Assembly (NCBI RefSeq): GCF_005671395.1
Contig: NZ_CP040428.1
Location: forward strand, 2,418,001-2,482,000
DNA: 64,000 bases
Origin: Jejubacter calystegiae
Lineage (GTDB): Bacteria > Pseudomonadota > Gammaproteobacteria > Enterobacterales > Enterobacteriaceae
Direction: 5' to 3'
The notes under the pieces were generated by a model. That model was given only the letters and a program-made list of their open reading frames with translations. It was not told the DNA's origin and did not search any database. Both the position numbers and the translations under genes were made by a program. Shown here one piece after another: positions 47,325-56,273 of this stretch. The stretch's first letter is position 1. Every line of letters begins with the position of its first letter.

Positions 47325-49970
47325 ATGGAAAATCCCGCCATCCTGTTACGCCGTCTTAACCCTTACTGCGCCCGTGCGATGGAAGGCGCTGCCACGCTGT
47401 GCCAGACCCGCGCCCATGCGGAGATTCTGCCGGAGCACTGGCTGCTGAAGCTGCTGGAGCAGGGTGAAGGAGATCTGACGGTACTGGCGCGCCGTTACGA
47501 ATGGGATATGGACAACCTGTGGCAGGATCTGCTGGGCTGGCTGGATCAGCGACCGCGTTCGGTTCGCGGTCGCCCGCAGCTTTCGGACAATATCCAGACC
47601 CTGATGCAGCAGGCCTGGCTGCGGGCCTCGCTGGCGGGGGAAGAGCAAATCCGCAGCCTCCATCTGCTGATGGCGCTGACGGAAAACCCGAAGCTGGCGC
47701 AGTGCGACGGCCTGTGGCCTCTGCTGACCCTGGGGCAGAGCCAGCTGGAACGACTGCGCGGTCTGCTGGACGCTCAGTCAGACGAGCGCCCGGAAGTGCA
47801 GCAGGAGGCGGAACTGGCGCAGGGCGGCGAGGTGGAAATGGTCGGCCGCCCGGCAGACGCGGAGATAAAAGAGGGGGGGCTTTCCCCTGCGCTGCAAAAC
47901 GCGCTGGATAAGTTCACCCTGGATGTGACGGCCAAAGCGAAAGAGGGGAAGATCGACCCGGTGTTTGGCCGTGATAACGAGATCCGCCAGATGGTGGACA
48001 TCCTCTCCAGGCGCCGCAAGAACAACCCGATTCTGGTGGGCGAGCCTGGCGTGGGTAAAACCGCGCTGGTGGAAGGACTGGCGCTGCGTATTGCCGAAGG
48101 TAACGTGCCGGAAAGCCTGAAGCCCGTGACCCTGCGAACCCTGGACTTGGGTCTGCTTCAGGCAGGCGCGGGCGTGAAAGGCGAATTCGAGCAGCGGCTG
48201 AAAAATATTATTGAGGCGGTGCAGCAGTCGCCCACGCCGGTGCTGCTGTTTATCGACGAGGCCCACACCATTATCGGCGCCGGTAATCAGGCCGGGGGCG
48301 CCGATGCCGCCAACCTGCTGAAACCGGCGCTGGCCCGCGGCGAGCTGCGCACCATTGCCGCCACCACCTGGAGCGAATACAAACAGTATTTTGAGCGCGA
48401 TGCCGCGCTGGAGCGCCGCTTCCAGCGGGTTTTAGTGGACGAGCCGGACGACGACACCGCCTGCCTGATGCTGCGGGGCCTGAAACCGCGCTACGCGCAG
48501 CACCACGGGGTGCATATCACCGATGAAGCGGTCAGAGCCGCGGTCACGCTCTCGCGTCGCTACCTGACCGGCCGCCAGCTGCCGGATAAAGCCGTGGATC
48601 TGCTGGATACCGCCGCAGCCCGGGTGCGCATGAGCCTGGACACCGTGCCGGAAGAGATAGTACGTCTGGGTGCCGCCATCACCGCCCTGGAAATGGAAAA
48701 GCAGGCGTTGCTGGAAGATATCGCCGTCGGTAATCACGGCGATGGTGAACGGCTGGCGGCCATCGATACCCGGATGGAAAGCCTGCGCGAACAGCAGGAT
48801 GTGCTGGAGCAGCAGTACCGTCAGGAAAAAGAACTCACTGCCCGGCTGCTGGACTGTCGCGCCGATATCTCCCGCCAGGCGGAAATTGCCGAACTCCAGC
48901 AGGCGCTGGCAGAGCTGCAACAGTCGCAGGCGCTGCTGATGCCGGATGTCGATGCCCGCACCGTGGCCAATGTGATTGCCGACTGGACCGGCGTGCCGCT
49001 CTCCTCATTAATGAAGGACGAGCAGACTGAACTGCTGACCCTGGAAGCGGAAATCGGCAAACGGGTGGTCGGGCAGGATGTGGCGCTTGCCGCCATTGCC
49101 CAACGCCTGCGCGCGGCCAAAACCGGGCTGACGGCCGAAAACGGTCCCCAGGGTGTGTTTCTGCTGGTCGGCCCCAGCGGCACCGGCAAAACCGAGACCG
49201 CGCTGACCCTGGCGGACTGCCTGTACGGCGGCGAGAAGTCGCTGATCACCATCAACCTCTCTGAATATCAGGAGCCGCACACCGTGAGCCAGCTGAAAGG
49301 CTCGCCGCCGGGCTACGTCGGCTACGGCCAGGGTGGCATTCTGACCGAGGCGGTGCGCAAGCGGCCTTACAGCGTGGTGCTGCTCGACGAAGTGGAAAAG
49401 GCGCACCGCGACGTGATGAACCTGTTCTACCAGGTATTTGACCGCGGCTTTATGCGCGACGGTGAAGGGCGGGAAATTGACTTCCGTAACACGGTGATCC
49501 TGATGACCTCCAACCTGGGCAGCGACGCGCTGATGCAACTGCTGGATGACCAGCCGGACGCCACAGAAGCTGACCTGCACGAACTGCTGCGCCCGATGCT
49601 GCGCGACCACTTCCAGCCGGCGCTGCTGGCCCGCTTCCAGACGGTTATCTACCGCCCGCTGGGCAGGGAGGCGATGCGCGCCATTGTGGGCATGAAGCTG
49701 GACCAGGTGCGCCAGCGTCTGGCGCGTCACTACGGCATCGCCACCCACACCCGCGATGCGCTGTTCGACGCTTTAACCGACGCCTGCCTGCTGCCGGACA
49801 CCGGCGCCCGCAATATCGACAGCCTGCTGAATCAGCAGATCCTGCCGGTACTCAGCCAGCAGCTGTTAAGCCATATGGCGGCGAAGCAGAAGCCGCAGAC
49901 CCTGACCCTCGACTGGGATGAGGAAGAAGGGATTGTGATGGCGTTTGATGATGAGAAAGGCGATGCATAA
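47325..49970 (+). CDS. clpV: T6SS sheath-disassembly ATPase ClpV (TssH)
   Basis: 881 aa. The N-terminal Clp domain (about 1-160) begins with the TssC-binding segment; AAA1 has Walker A GEPGVGKT at 239-246 and ELKFIDEAH-type Walker B (LLFIDEAHTII); the coiled-coil M region follows; AAA2 has Walker A GPSGTGKT at 616-623 and LLDEVEKAH. It disassembles contracted sheaths for re-use. The stop overlaps the vgrG1 start (TAATG). Confidence 0.97.
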   Translation: MENPAILLRRLNPYCARAMEGAATLCQTRAHAEILPEHWLLKLLEQGEGDLTVLARRYEWDMDNLWQDLLGWLDQRPRSVRGRPQLSDNIQTLMQQAWLRASLAGEEQIRSLHLLMALTENPKLAQCDGLWPLLTLGQSQLERLRGLLDAQSDERPEVQQEAELAQGGEVEMVGRPADAEIKEGGLSPALQNALDKFTLDVTAKAKEGKIDPVFGRDNEIRQMVDILSRRRKNNPILVGEPGVGKTALVEGLALRIAEGNVPESLKPVTLRTLDLGLLQAGAGVKGEFEQRLKNIIEAVQQSPTPVLLFIDEAHTIIGAGNQAGGADAANLLKPALARGELRTIAATTWSEYKQYFERDAALERRFQRVLVDEPDDDTACLMLRGLKPRYAQHHGVHITDEAVRAAVTLSRRYLTGRQLPDKAVDLLDTAAARVRMSLDTVPEEIVRLGAAITALEMEKQALLEDIAVGNHGDGERLAAIDTRMESLREQQDVLEQQYRQEKELTARLLDCRADISRQAEIAELQQALAELQQSQALLMPDVDARTVANVIADWTGVPLSSLMKDEQTELLTLEAEIGKRVVGQDVALAAIAQRLRAAKTGLTAENGPQGVFLLVGPSGTGKTETALTLADCLYGGEKSLITINLSEYQEPHTVSQLKGSPPGYVGYGQGGILTEAVRKRPYSVVLLDEVEKAHRDVMNLFYQVFDRGFMRDGEGREIDFRNTVILMTSNLGSDALMQLLDDQPDATEADLHELLRPMLRDHFQPALLARFQTVIYRPLGREAMRAIVGMKLDQVRQRLARHYGIATHTRDALFDALTDACLLPDTGARNIDSLLNQQILPVLSQQLLSHMAAKQKPQTLTLDWDEEEGIVMAFDDEKGDA

Positions 49971-52543
49971 TGGGCAGTCTACTGAAGCTGATATTCAGCC
50001 ATAATCACCACCTGCTTGATGTTAAGGACTGTAATGCCGGGCTGGACGTGCTGGCTTTTGAAGGACAGGAGGCGCTGAGCCGCCCCTTCAGCTACCGTAT
50101 TGAGTTTACCAGCGACGACCATGCCATTCCCCGGGAAGCGATGCTGATGAAGCCGGCCTCGCTGACGCTGCGGGCGCCGGTCAATCAGGGCATGGGCATT
50201 AACATCCAGCAGACCGTGCGGGTGATTCAGGGCGTGGTGGCAGGCTTTGAGCGGCTGTCTACCTCAAAAGACGAAACCCGCTATGCCCTGACCCTGGAGC
50301 CGCGTCTGGCGCTGCTGAGTCGGTCACATCAGAATGCCATCTACCAGGATATGTCGGTGCCGCAGATTGTGGAGAAGATCCTGCGTGAGCGCCACGGCAT
50401 GCGCGGCCAGGATTTCCTGTTCTCACTGACAAACGAGTACCCCCGCCGCGAGCAGGTGATGCAGTACGGCGAGGACGATCTGCGCTTCATTACCCGGCTG
50501 CTGGGTGAGGTGGGGATCTGGTTCCGGTTCACCACCGACACCCGCCTCAACATCGACGTGGTGGAATTCTGCGACAGTCAGCAGGGTTATGAAGCGGGCC
50601 CCCTGCTGCCGTCGCTGCCGCCTTCCGGGCAGCTGGATAACGGCGTGGAGTCGGTCTGGGATATGGAGAGCCGCTACCAGGTGGTGGAAAAGCAGGTCAG
50701 TACCCGCGACTACAACTACCGCCATGCGCTGGAAGAGATGGATCAGCAGGCGGACATTACCCGGGGTGACGAAACCACCTGGGGGGAGGCCTACCACTAC
50801 GCGGACAATTACCTGACGCCCGGCAACCGCTATGACCGACAGCCAGAGTCGGAATCCGGCGCCTTCTACGCCCGCCTGCGCCATGAACGTTACCTGAACC
50901 GCCAGACGGTGCTTTCCGGGGTGACCAGCAGTGCTTCCCTGGCGCCGGGCCAGGTGCTGAAGGTGAGCGGCGGTCCGGAGGTCACGGAGATCTTCAGTAA
51001 AGGCGTGGCGATCACAAAGCTGGTCTGCCATGCCCGGCGCGATAAAAGCTTTGAGATCGGGTTTGAAGGGATCCCGGACAACGCGGATTACGGCTACCGC
51101 CCGGCGCCCCCGGCTCGCCCCACCATGGCCGGTACCCTGCCGGCGCGGGTGACCAGCACCACCGAAAACGACAGCTACGGCCATATCGATAAAGACGGCC
51201 GCTACCGGGTCAACATGCTGTTCGACCGGGATAACTGGGAAACCGGATTCGAGAGCCTGTGGGTGCGCCAGTCGCGCCCCTACGCGGGGGACACCTACGG
51301 CCTGCACCTGCCGCTGCTGGCGGGCACCGAAGTGGCCATCGGCTTTGAAGACGGCAACCCGGACCGGCCTTATATCGCCGGTGTACTGCACGATTCGGCC
51401 CACCCGGACCACGTCACCATCCAGAACTACAAGCGCAACGTGCTGCGCACCCCTGCCAACAACAAAATCCGCCTGGATGACAGCCGCGGCCAGGAGCATA
51501 TCAAGGTCTCGACCGAGTACGGCGGCAAGAGTCAGCTAAATCTCGGCCACCTGGTGGACAGCGAAAAACAGAAGCGGGGCGAAGGCTTTGAGCTGCGCAC
51601 CGACAGCTGGGGCGCGATACGGGCGCAGAAAGGGCTGTTCATCACGGCGGACGGCCAGGCGAAGGCGCAGGGTGATGTGCTGGAGATGCAGGCGGCTATC
51701 AGCCATCTGGGCAATGCCCGGGAGCAGATGAACGATATCTCCGGGGATGCGCAGACGGCGACGGCGAACCCGGCCGATGTGCAGGCGCAGATAGCGCTGC
51801 TGGAGCAGAAACTGTCTGACCTGAAAAAATCGGTGGTGCTGATGAGCGCGCCGGACGGCATGGCGCTGACCAGCGGAGAGCATCTGCAGGTGTCGGCAGG
51901 CCGTAATCTGATAGCCACCGCCGGCAGGAATGCGGACGTCAGCGTGGTGAAAAATCTGTTTATCGGGGTGGGTAATGCCCTGAGCCTGTTTGTGCGCAAA
52001 CTGGGGATCAAACTGATAGCCAACCAGGGGCCGGTGGAGATGCAGGCGCAGAACGACCTGATGGCGCTGCTGGCGCGTAAGGAAATCAGCATTGTCAGTA
52101 CCGAGGATGAGATAAAGATCATTGCGAACAAAAAGCTGACGCTGAACGGGGGCGGAAGCTATATCCGGCTTGATACCAATGCCATCGAGCAGGCGACCCT
52201 GGGGGATTACCGGACCCGGGCGGGGCACTACGACAGGCAGACAAAAGCGCAGAATAAACCAGAAATGGTACCGCTCCCGGGGGCGATAATGAATGCCGTT
52301 AATATTGCGCTTAACTTTTTTGACCAAAATAACCAGCCGATAGCCGGAGCCGCTTATCAGATCGCTTTTGAGGGGGGGCAGGTATTGCAGGGGGTACTGG
52401 ATGATAATGGTCATACCCTGCATAAAAATGTTCCGGACGAGGATGCCAGAGTGACTTATCAGTTACCGGAGCCACTGCCCGATGAACCCTGGCCTCCATA
52501 CTCAGAACTGATTCGGGCCGCCAACACTTCTTTTACCGATTAA
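49970..52543 (+). CDS. vgrG: T6SS spike protein VgrG (copy 1, C-terminal extension)
   Basis: 857 aa. The gp27/gp5-like part opens LIFSHNHHLLDVKDCNAGLDVLAFEGQEALSRPFSYRIEF and the OB-fold and needle continue to about residue 640, with RIRVMFDR-like (YRVNMLFDRDNWETGF) and PYAGDTYGLHLPLLAGTEVAIGFEDGNPDRPYIAG. A DUF2345 region follows. The last 95 residues are a separate tail (FDQNNQPIAGAAYQIAFEGGQVLQGVLDDNGHT) like a transthyretin-type adaptor that probably holds the next gene's effector. Residues 25-755 are nearly identical to VgrG copy 2. Confidence 0.96.
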   Translation: MGSLLKLIFSHNHHLLDVKDCNAGLDVLAFEGQEALSRPFSYRIEFTSDDHAIPREAMLMKPASLTLRAPVNQGMGINIQQTVRVIQGVVAGFERLSTSKDETRYALTLEPRLALLSRSHQNAIYQDMSVPQIVEKILRERHGMRGQDFLFSLTNEYPRREQVMQYGEDDLRFITRLLGEVGIWFRFTTDTRLNIDVVEFCDSQQGYEAGPLLPSLPPSGQLDNGVESVWDMESRYQVVEKQVSTRDYNYRHALEEMDQQADITRGDETTWGEAYHYADNYLTPGNRYDRQPESESGAFYARLRHERYLNRQTVLSGVTSSASLAPGQVLKVSGGPEVTEIFSKGVAITKLVCHARRDKSFEIGFEGIPDNADYGYRPAPPARPTMAGTLPARVTSTTENDSYGHIDKDGRYRVNMLFDRDNWETGFESLWVRQSRPYAGDTYGLHLPLLAGTEVAIGFEDGNPDRPYIAGVLHDSAHPDHVTIQNYKRNVLRTPANNKIRLDDSRGQEHIKVSTEYGGKSQLNLGHLVDSEKQKRGEGFELRTDSWGAIRAQKGLFITADGQAKAQGDVLEMQAAISHLGNAREQMNDISGDAQTATANPADVQAQIALLEQKLSDLKKSVVLMSAPDGMALTSGEHLQVSAGRNLIATAGRNADVSVVKNLFIGVGNALSLFVRKLGIKLIANQGPVEMQAQNDLMALLARKEISIVSTEDEIKIIANKKLTLNGGGSYIRLDTNAIEQATLGDYRTRAGHYDRQTKAQNKPEMVPLPGAIMNAVNIALNFFDQNNQPIAGAAYQIAFEGGQVLQGVLDDNGHTLHKNVPDEDARVTYQLPEPLPDEPWPPYSELIRAANTSFTD
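50041..52239 (+). repeat. VgrG direct repeat, copy 1 of 2
   Basis: About 2.2 kb almost identical to 56345-58543, at a constant offset of 6304 bp. The match begins about 70 bp into each vgrG and ends where the variable tails start. Confidence 0.9.
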
Positions 52544-52555
52544 CAGGAAAAAATA

Positions 52556-54013
52556 ATGGATAAGGATCTTCAGAATGCGCTGGCCTTTTATCAGCCTGCG
52601 CCGGAAGACTGGTTTTCAGGATTTACCCGGAAAATGGAGGCTGCCGGTGAATGGGTGTGGGAAACCATTCAGGGCGACTTTAACGAGAATCAGACCACCG
52701 GGCAGGTTGTAACGGGTACGCTGATCTCAATGATCCCGCTGGTCGATCAGATCTGTGATATCCGGGATCTGGTGGCGAACTGTAAAAAGATTAAAGAAGA
52801 TGACAGTAATACGTGGTCGTGGGTCGCGCTGGTACTGACTCTGATTGGGCTTTTCCCGACCCTGGGCTCCCTGGTTAAAGGAAGTATGAAGGTTCTGCTG
52901 CTTTCGGGGCGTAAAACCTTTATGAGCGCTACCCAAAACGGCAGCGCGATTGCGAAGTCTCTTGATACCAGTATTGCGCTATTGAATAAGTTCCTTGATA
53001 TGCCCGCCACGCGTTATGTGTTGAAATCCAAAAAAATTCATAATGCCTACGCTTTTCTGGAAAAGCGGGTCAGGGAGCTGAACAAAGCGCTTTCCGTTAA
53101 GGCATTGCTGAAAGCCTTTGATGAACTGCTGAGCGTGACCCGCAGCCTGCTGGATAAAGCGGTTTCATGGGGCCCGGAATCGCTGCGTCGCCCGGTGGCA
53201 GAACTGTGGGAGACGCTGATGGACGTTCGCCGTAAGGCGGATGAGATGCTGGCAAAAGCCCTGAAGCCGGTGAACGATTACCTGGACAGACTGGCCAACC
53301 GCCTGAGGGTGGAAGGCGATAACCTGTACCGGGGAAAAGTGGGTAACAATAACCATGTGCTGGGCGGCGAACGGGCAGCGAAAGAGCTGGAAGCGTTTAA
53401 AAAAGAGCAGCCGGACTGGGTGGATAAGGGGATAAAGCGGCACCAGTATCCTGCATTGAGGGGATTAACGCCAACGCATACTAAAAAAATAGAACAGGGC
53501 TGGCCGGATATTCGTGATATTGAGGGAAGAAAAACGCCGCTTAACGGAAAGTTCGATACCTTCGATAACTCCATGAAGGCCGTGGAAATCCCGCCGGGTG
53601 AAAAACTTTACCGGGTGGTGGATCCCGGCTCCGGGGATAACAGTATCTGCTGGATGCGGGAGGCCGAATTTAAGGCGCTGAAATCCAAAAGCGACTGGCG
53701 GCGCCGTTTTGCCGTCTGGAAAAGCTGGAATGAAAACGGCGAATATGTGGTGTATACCGTGCCGCCAGGCAAGCCGCTGAAGGTATGGGAAGGGAGAGCT
53801 GGAACTCAATATAAAAGGGAGGCACCGGAGTATACGCTGGAAGGCGGTGCCGTTCAGATTGTACTGGACCCCGCTGATTTAAAAAAAGAGTTTACCGGGC
53901 CGCGCATGAAGACCGGCTGGGGCTATCAGGATACCGACAGCGACCCCGCATCTCCCTATCTCGGGTTGCCGAAGCTGGAAAATAAACATAACTGGTATGA
54001 AAAAAAGGATTAA
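52556..54013 (+). CDS. Predicted T6SS effector with unknown C-terminal toxin domain
   Basis: 485 aa. It sits 12 bp after vgrG1. Residues about 35-125 carry the segment common in polymorphic toxins (GQVVTGTLISMIPLVDQICDIRDLVANCKK, then a hydrophobic stretch LIGLFPTLGSLVKGSMKVLL), probably for membrane entry or spike docking. A helical linker follows to about 275. The last 200 residues look like a separate compact toxin domain with LYRVVDPGSGDNSICWMR, YVVYTVPPGKPLKVWEGRAG and LEGGAVQIVLDPADL. An ADP-ribosyltransferase or NADase-like fold is possible from this pattern, but I do not recognise the domain. The two following genes are probably its immunity genes. Confidence 0.75.
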   Translation: MDKDLQNALAFYQPAPEDWFSGFTRKMEAAGEWVWETIQGDFNENQTTGQVVTGTLISMIPLVDQICDIRDLVANCKKIKEDDSNTWSWVALVLTLIGLFPTLGSLVKGSMKVLLLSGRKTFMSATQNGSAIAKSLDTSIALLNKFLDMPATRYVLKSKKIHNAYAFLEKRVRELNKALSVKALLKAFDELLSVTRSLLDKAVSWGPESLRRPVAELWETLMDVRRKADEMLAKALKPVNDYLDRLANRLRVEGDNLYRGKVGNNNHVLGGERAAKELEAFKKEQPDWVDKGIKRHQYPALRGLTPTHTKKIEQGWPDIRDIEGRKTPLNGKFDTFDNSMKAVEIPPGEKLYRVVDPGSGDNSICWMREAEFKALKSKSDWRRRFAVWKSWNENGEYVVYTVPPGKPLKVWEGRAGTQYKREAPEYTLEGGAVQIVLDPADLKKEFTGPRMKTGWGYQDTDSDPASPYLGLPKLENKHNWYEKKD

Positions 54014-54017
54014 TAAG

Positions 54018-55079
54018 ATGGCGATACTTCACCCCCAGGAGTGTTTTTTACTGGAGCAGTACAGCTCGGCGGAGCATATTGCCGCCACCCGGGATGCGAT
54101 CATTGAATTTATCGACGCCCACGAGGCGGCCTATGCCCGCTACCAGCAGGAATTGCCGGTACGGGGTCGCAGTGAGCCGCTGTGGAAGCAGGCGGATGTG
54201 GTATGGGGAAATCGGGTATTACCGAATATCAGGACAGCCCGTGAGCAATATATTAATGCCTATATATACAGAACGCATAACGATCCGCAGGCTTTTCGGA
54301 TTGGGCATACCATGAAGGATTTTCGCCGGGGCATCAGCGAGTTCTGGGATGGCTGGATGACCGATGAAGAGCAGATGCGCATCGCCAGGGCAGAAAGTAA
54401 GGCGAATAAGCTCGATAAGCGGCTTTCCCTGACCGTCAGCGATCTGTGGGTTGAAGGTGATTTAACCTATCTTGGGCAGAGCAGCTTATACAGCCTGGCG
54501 GATCTGCCAGGGCGTATTCCGCGCTATCAGCTGGACAACAGCGTCAGAATTGAGCCGGGCGAGGCTCCGGTCGTTACAGGGATTTATCTGCCGGACGTGG
54601 AGTTTGCCGCAGCTCAGTTTTTGTATCCCTGTGACTGGAATCCGGGAGATGTGCCTGTCCGGCAGGGGGTAAGGCGCAGTGACTGGGTGGATGAAGATAC
54701 GGGAAAACGGGATTACAGCTGGGAGGAATCCCGCTGGGCGGAAACCGGCTGGACGCTGATCCGCCGGGTCGAGGGCGAATACCTCGATGTTCCTCCGGAA
54801 GGTTTTTTCCCCAACGGCACGCCGGAAGAGCTGTACAGCTGGCCGGAGCGCGAGGCGGGTTATCTCAGCCGGAAAGGTGAGCCGGTAAGCGCCTGGTCGG
54901 GAGAGCCAGCCCTTCACTCCGGCGACTGGTCGGCCTTTACCGGCAATGAGATGAAGCACGTCACGCTCAGTAAGGGGGCTGCGCTGCCTTACCTGCCGGG
55001 GGAGAATAACTCTCAGCAGCGGGCCTGCTGGACGCTGGTAAAACGCGAAGATGGCGGGCCGCTGACCAGGGAAAGCTAG
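54018..55079 (+). CDS. Putative immunity protein, first tandem paralogue (Imm71/Imm72-like)
   Basis: 353 aa from ATG 54018; the effector stop is 4 bp before. The start aligns exactly with the second paralogue. No signal peptide or membrane segment, so the protein is cytosolic, which implies a toxin acting in the cytoplasm. N-terminal half is helical; C-terminal half is rich in Trp, Pro and Gly (SRWAETGWTLIRRVEGEYLDVPPEGFFPNGTPEELYSW). The form and T6SS context recall the Imm71/Imm72 families; this assignment is from memory. It differs from its neighbour mainly at residues about 77-105 and 201-214. Confidence 0.65.
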   Translation: MAILHPQECFLLEQYSSAEHIAATRDAIIEFIDAHEAAYARYQQELPVRGRSEPLWKQADVVWGNRVLPNIRTAREQYINAYIYRTHNDPQAFRIGHTMKDFRRGISEFWDGWMTDEEQMRIARAESKANKLDKRLSLTVSDLWVEGDLTYLGQSSLYSLADLPGRIPRYQLDNSVRIEPGEAPVVTGIYLPDVEFAAAQFLYPCDWNPGDVPVRQGVRRSDWVDEDTGKRDYSWEESRWAETGWTLIRRVEGEYLDVPPEGFFPNGTPEELYSWPEREAGYLSRKGEPVSAWSGEPALHSGDWSAFTGNEMKHVTLSKGAALPYLPGENNSQQRACWTLVKREDGGPLTRES

Positions 55080-55080
55080 A

Positions 55081-56136
55081 ATGGCGATACTTCACCCCCA
55101 GGAGTGTTTTTTACTGGAGCAGTACAGCTCGGCGGAGCATATTGCCGCCACCCGGGATGCGATAATTGAGGTTATCGACGCCCATGAGACCGCCCTGGCC
55201 CGTTACCAGCAGGAGCTGCCGGTTCGGGGCCGCGGGGATCCGCTCTGGAAGCAGGCGGATGTAATATGGGGAAACCGGGTGCTACCCAATATCAGGCCAG
55301 CCCGCGAATTCTATATCAGAGCCCATATCCTGCGGACGCACAATGACCCGCTGGCGTTTAATATTGGCTCTATGATGAGCTATTACAATAAGGGAATCAG
55401 CGAATTCTGGGATGGCTGGATGACCGATGAAGAGCAGATGCGCATCGCCAGGGCAGAAAGTAAGGCGAATAAGCTTGATAAGCGGCTTTCCTTAACTGTC
55501 AGCGGACTGTGGGTTGAAGGTGATTTAACCTATCTTGGGCTGAACAGCTTATACAGTCTGGCTGATTTGCCGGGGCGTATTCCGCGCTATCAGCTGGACA
55601 GCAGCGTCAGGATTGAGCCGGGAGAGCAGCCGATAATCACCGGGATCTATCTGCCGGACGTGGAGTTTGCCGCGGCTCAGTTACTTTATCCCAGCGAGCA
55701 AATTAAAAGAAAACGTAATGTTCGTCAGGGGGTAAGACGCAGTGAATGGGTGGATGAAGATACGGGAAAACGGGATTACAGCTGGGCGGAATCCCGCTGG
55801 GCGGAAACCGGCTGGACGCTAATCCGTCGGGTCGAAGGCGAATATATCGATGTCCCACCGGAAGGTTTTTTCCCCAACGGCACGCCGGAAGAGCTGTACA
55901 GCTGGCCGGAGCGCGAGGCGGGTTATCTCAGCCGGAAAGGTGAGCCGGTAAGCGCCTGGTCGGGAGAGCCAGCCCTTCACTCCGGCGACTGGTCGGCCTT
56001 TACCGGCAATGAGATGAAGCACGTCACGCTCAGTAAGGGGGCTGCGCTGCCTTATCTGCCGGGGGAGAATAACTCTCAGCAGCGGGCCTGCTGGACGCTG
56101 GTAAAACGGGAAGATGGCGGGCCGCTGACCCTGTAA
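55081..56136 (+). CDS. Putative immunity protein, second tandem paralogue
   Basis: 351 aa, starting one base after the stop of the first paralogue. The first 75 residues, the 106-200 segment and the last 140 residues are almost the same as in copy 1, and the start regions are identical even at DNA level. Two short patches differ strongly (AHILRTHNDPLAFNIGSMMS; LLYPSEQIKRKRN). Such patches suggest the toxin-contact surface. It may protect against a related toxin from another strain (orphan immunity) or against a variant lost here. Confidence 0.65.
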   Translation: MAILHPQECFLLEQYSSAEHIAATRDAIIEVIDAHETALARYQQELPVRGRGDPLWKQADVIWGNRVLPNIRPAREFYIRAHILRTHNDPLAFNIGSMMSYYNKGISEFWDGWMTDEEQMRIARAESKANKLDKRLSLTVSGLWVEGDLTYLGLNSLYSLADLPGRIPRYQLDSSVRIEPGEQPIITGIYLPDVEFAAAQLLYPSEQIKRKRNVRQGVRRSEWVDEDTGKRDYSWAESRWAETGWTLIRRVEGEYIDVPPEGFFPNGTPEELYSWPEREAGYLSRKGEPVSAWSGEPALHSGDWSAFTGNEMKHVTLSKGAALPYLPGENNSQQRACWTLVKREDGGPLTL

Positions 56137-56273
56137 TCGTAAAAAACACGACATATCACATTAGTCAGAGCGTTATTCAAAGCACGCCGTGATAGTTCAG
56201 GGAATGTTTTAAATAACGGCATAATCCGCAGATCTCTGTTGTCATTCAGGATAATTGAGAAGGGAATTTCATA

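Noticed and set aside
50423-51499. Minus-strand 358-codon frame opposite vgrG1, repeated opposite vgrG2 (56727-57803)
   Set aside because: Its conservation is explained by the vgrG repeat itself; composition is that of an antisense shadow.
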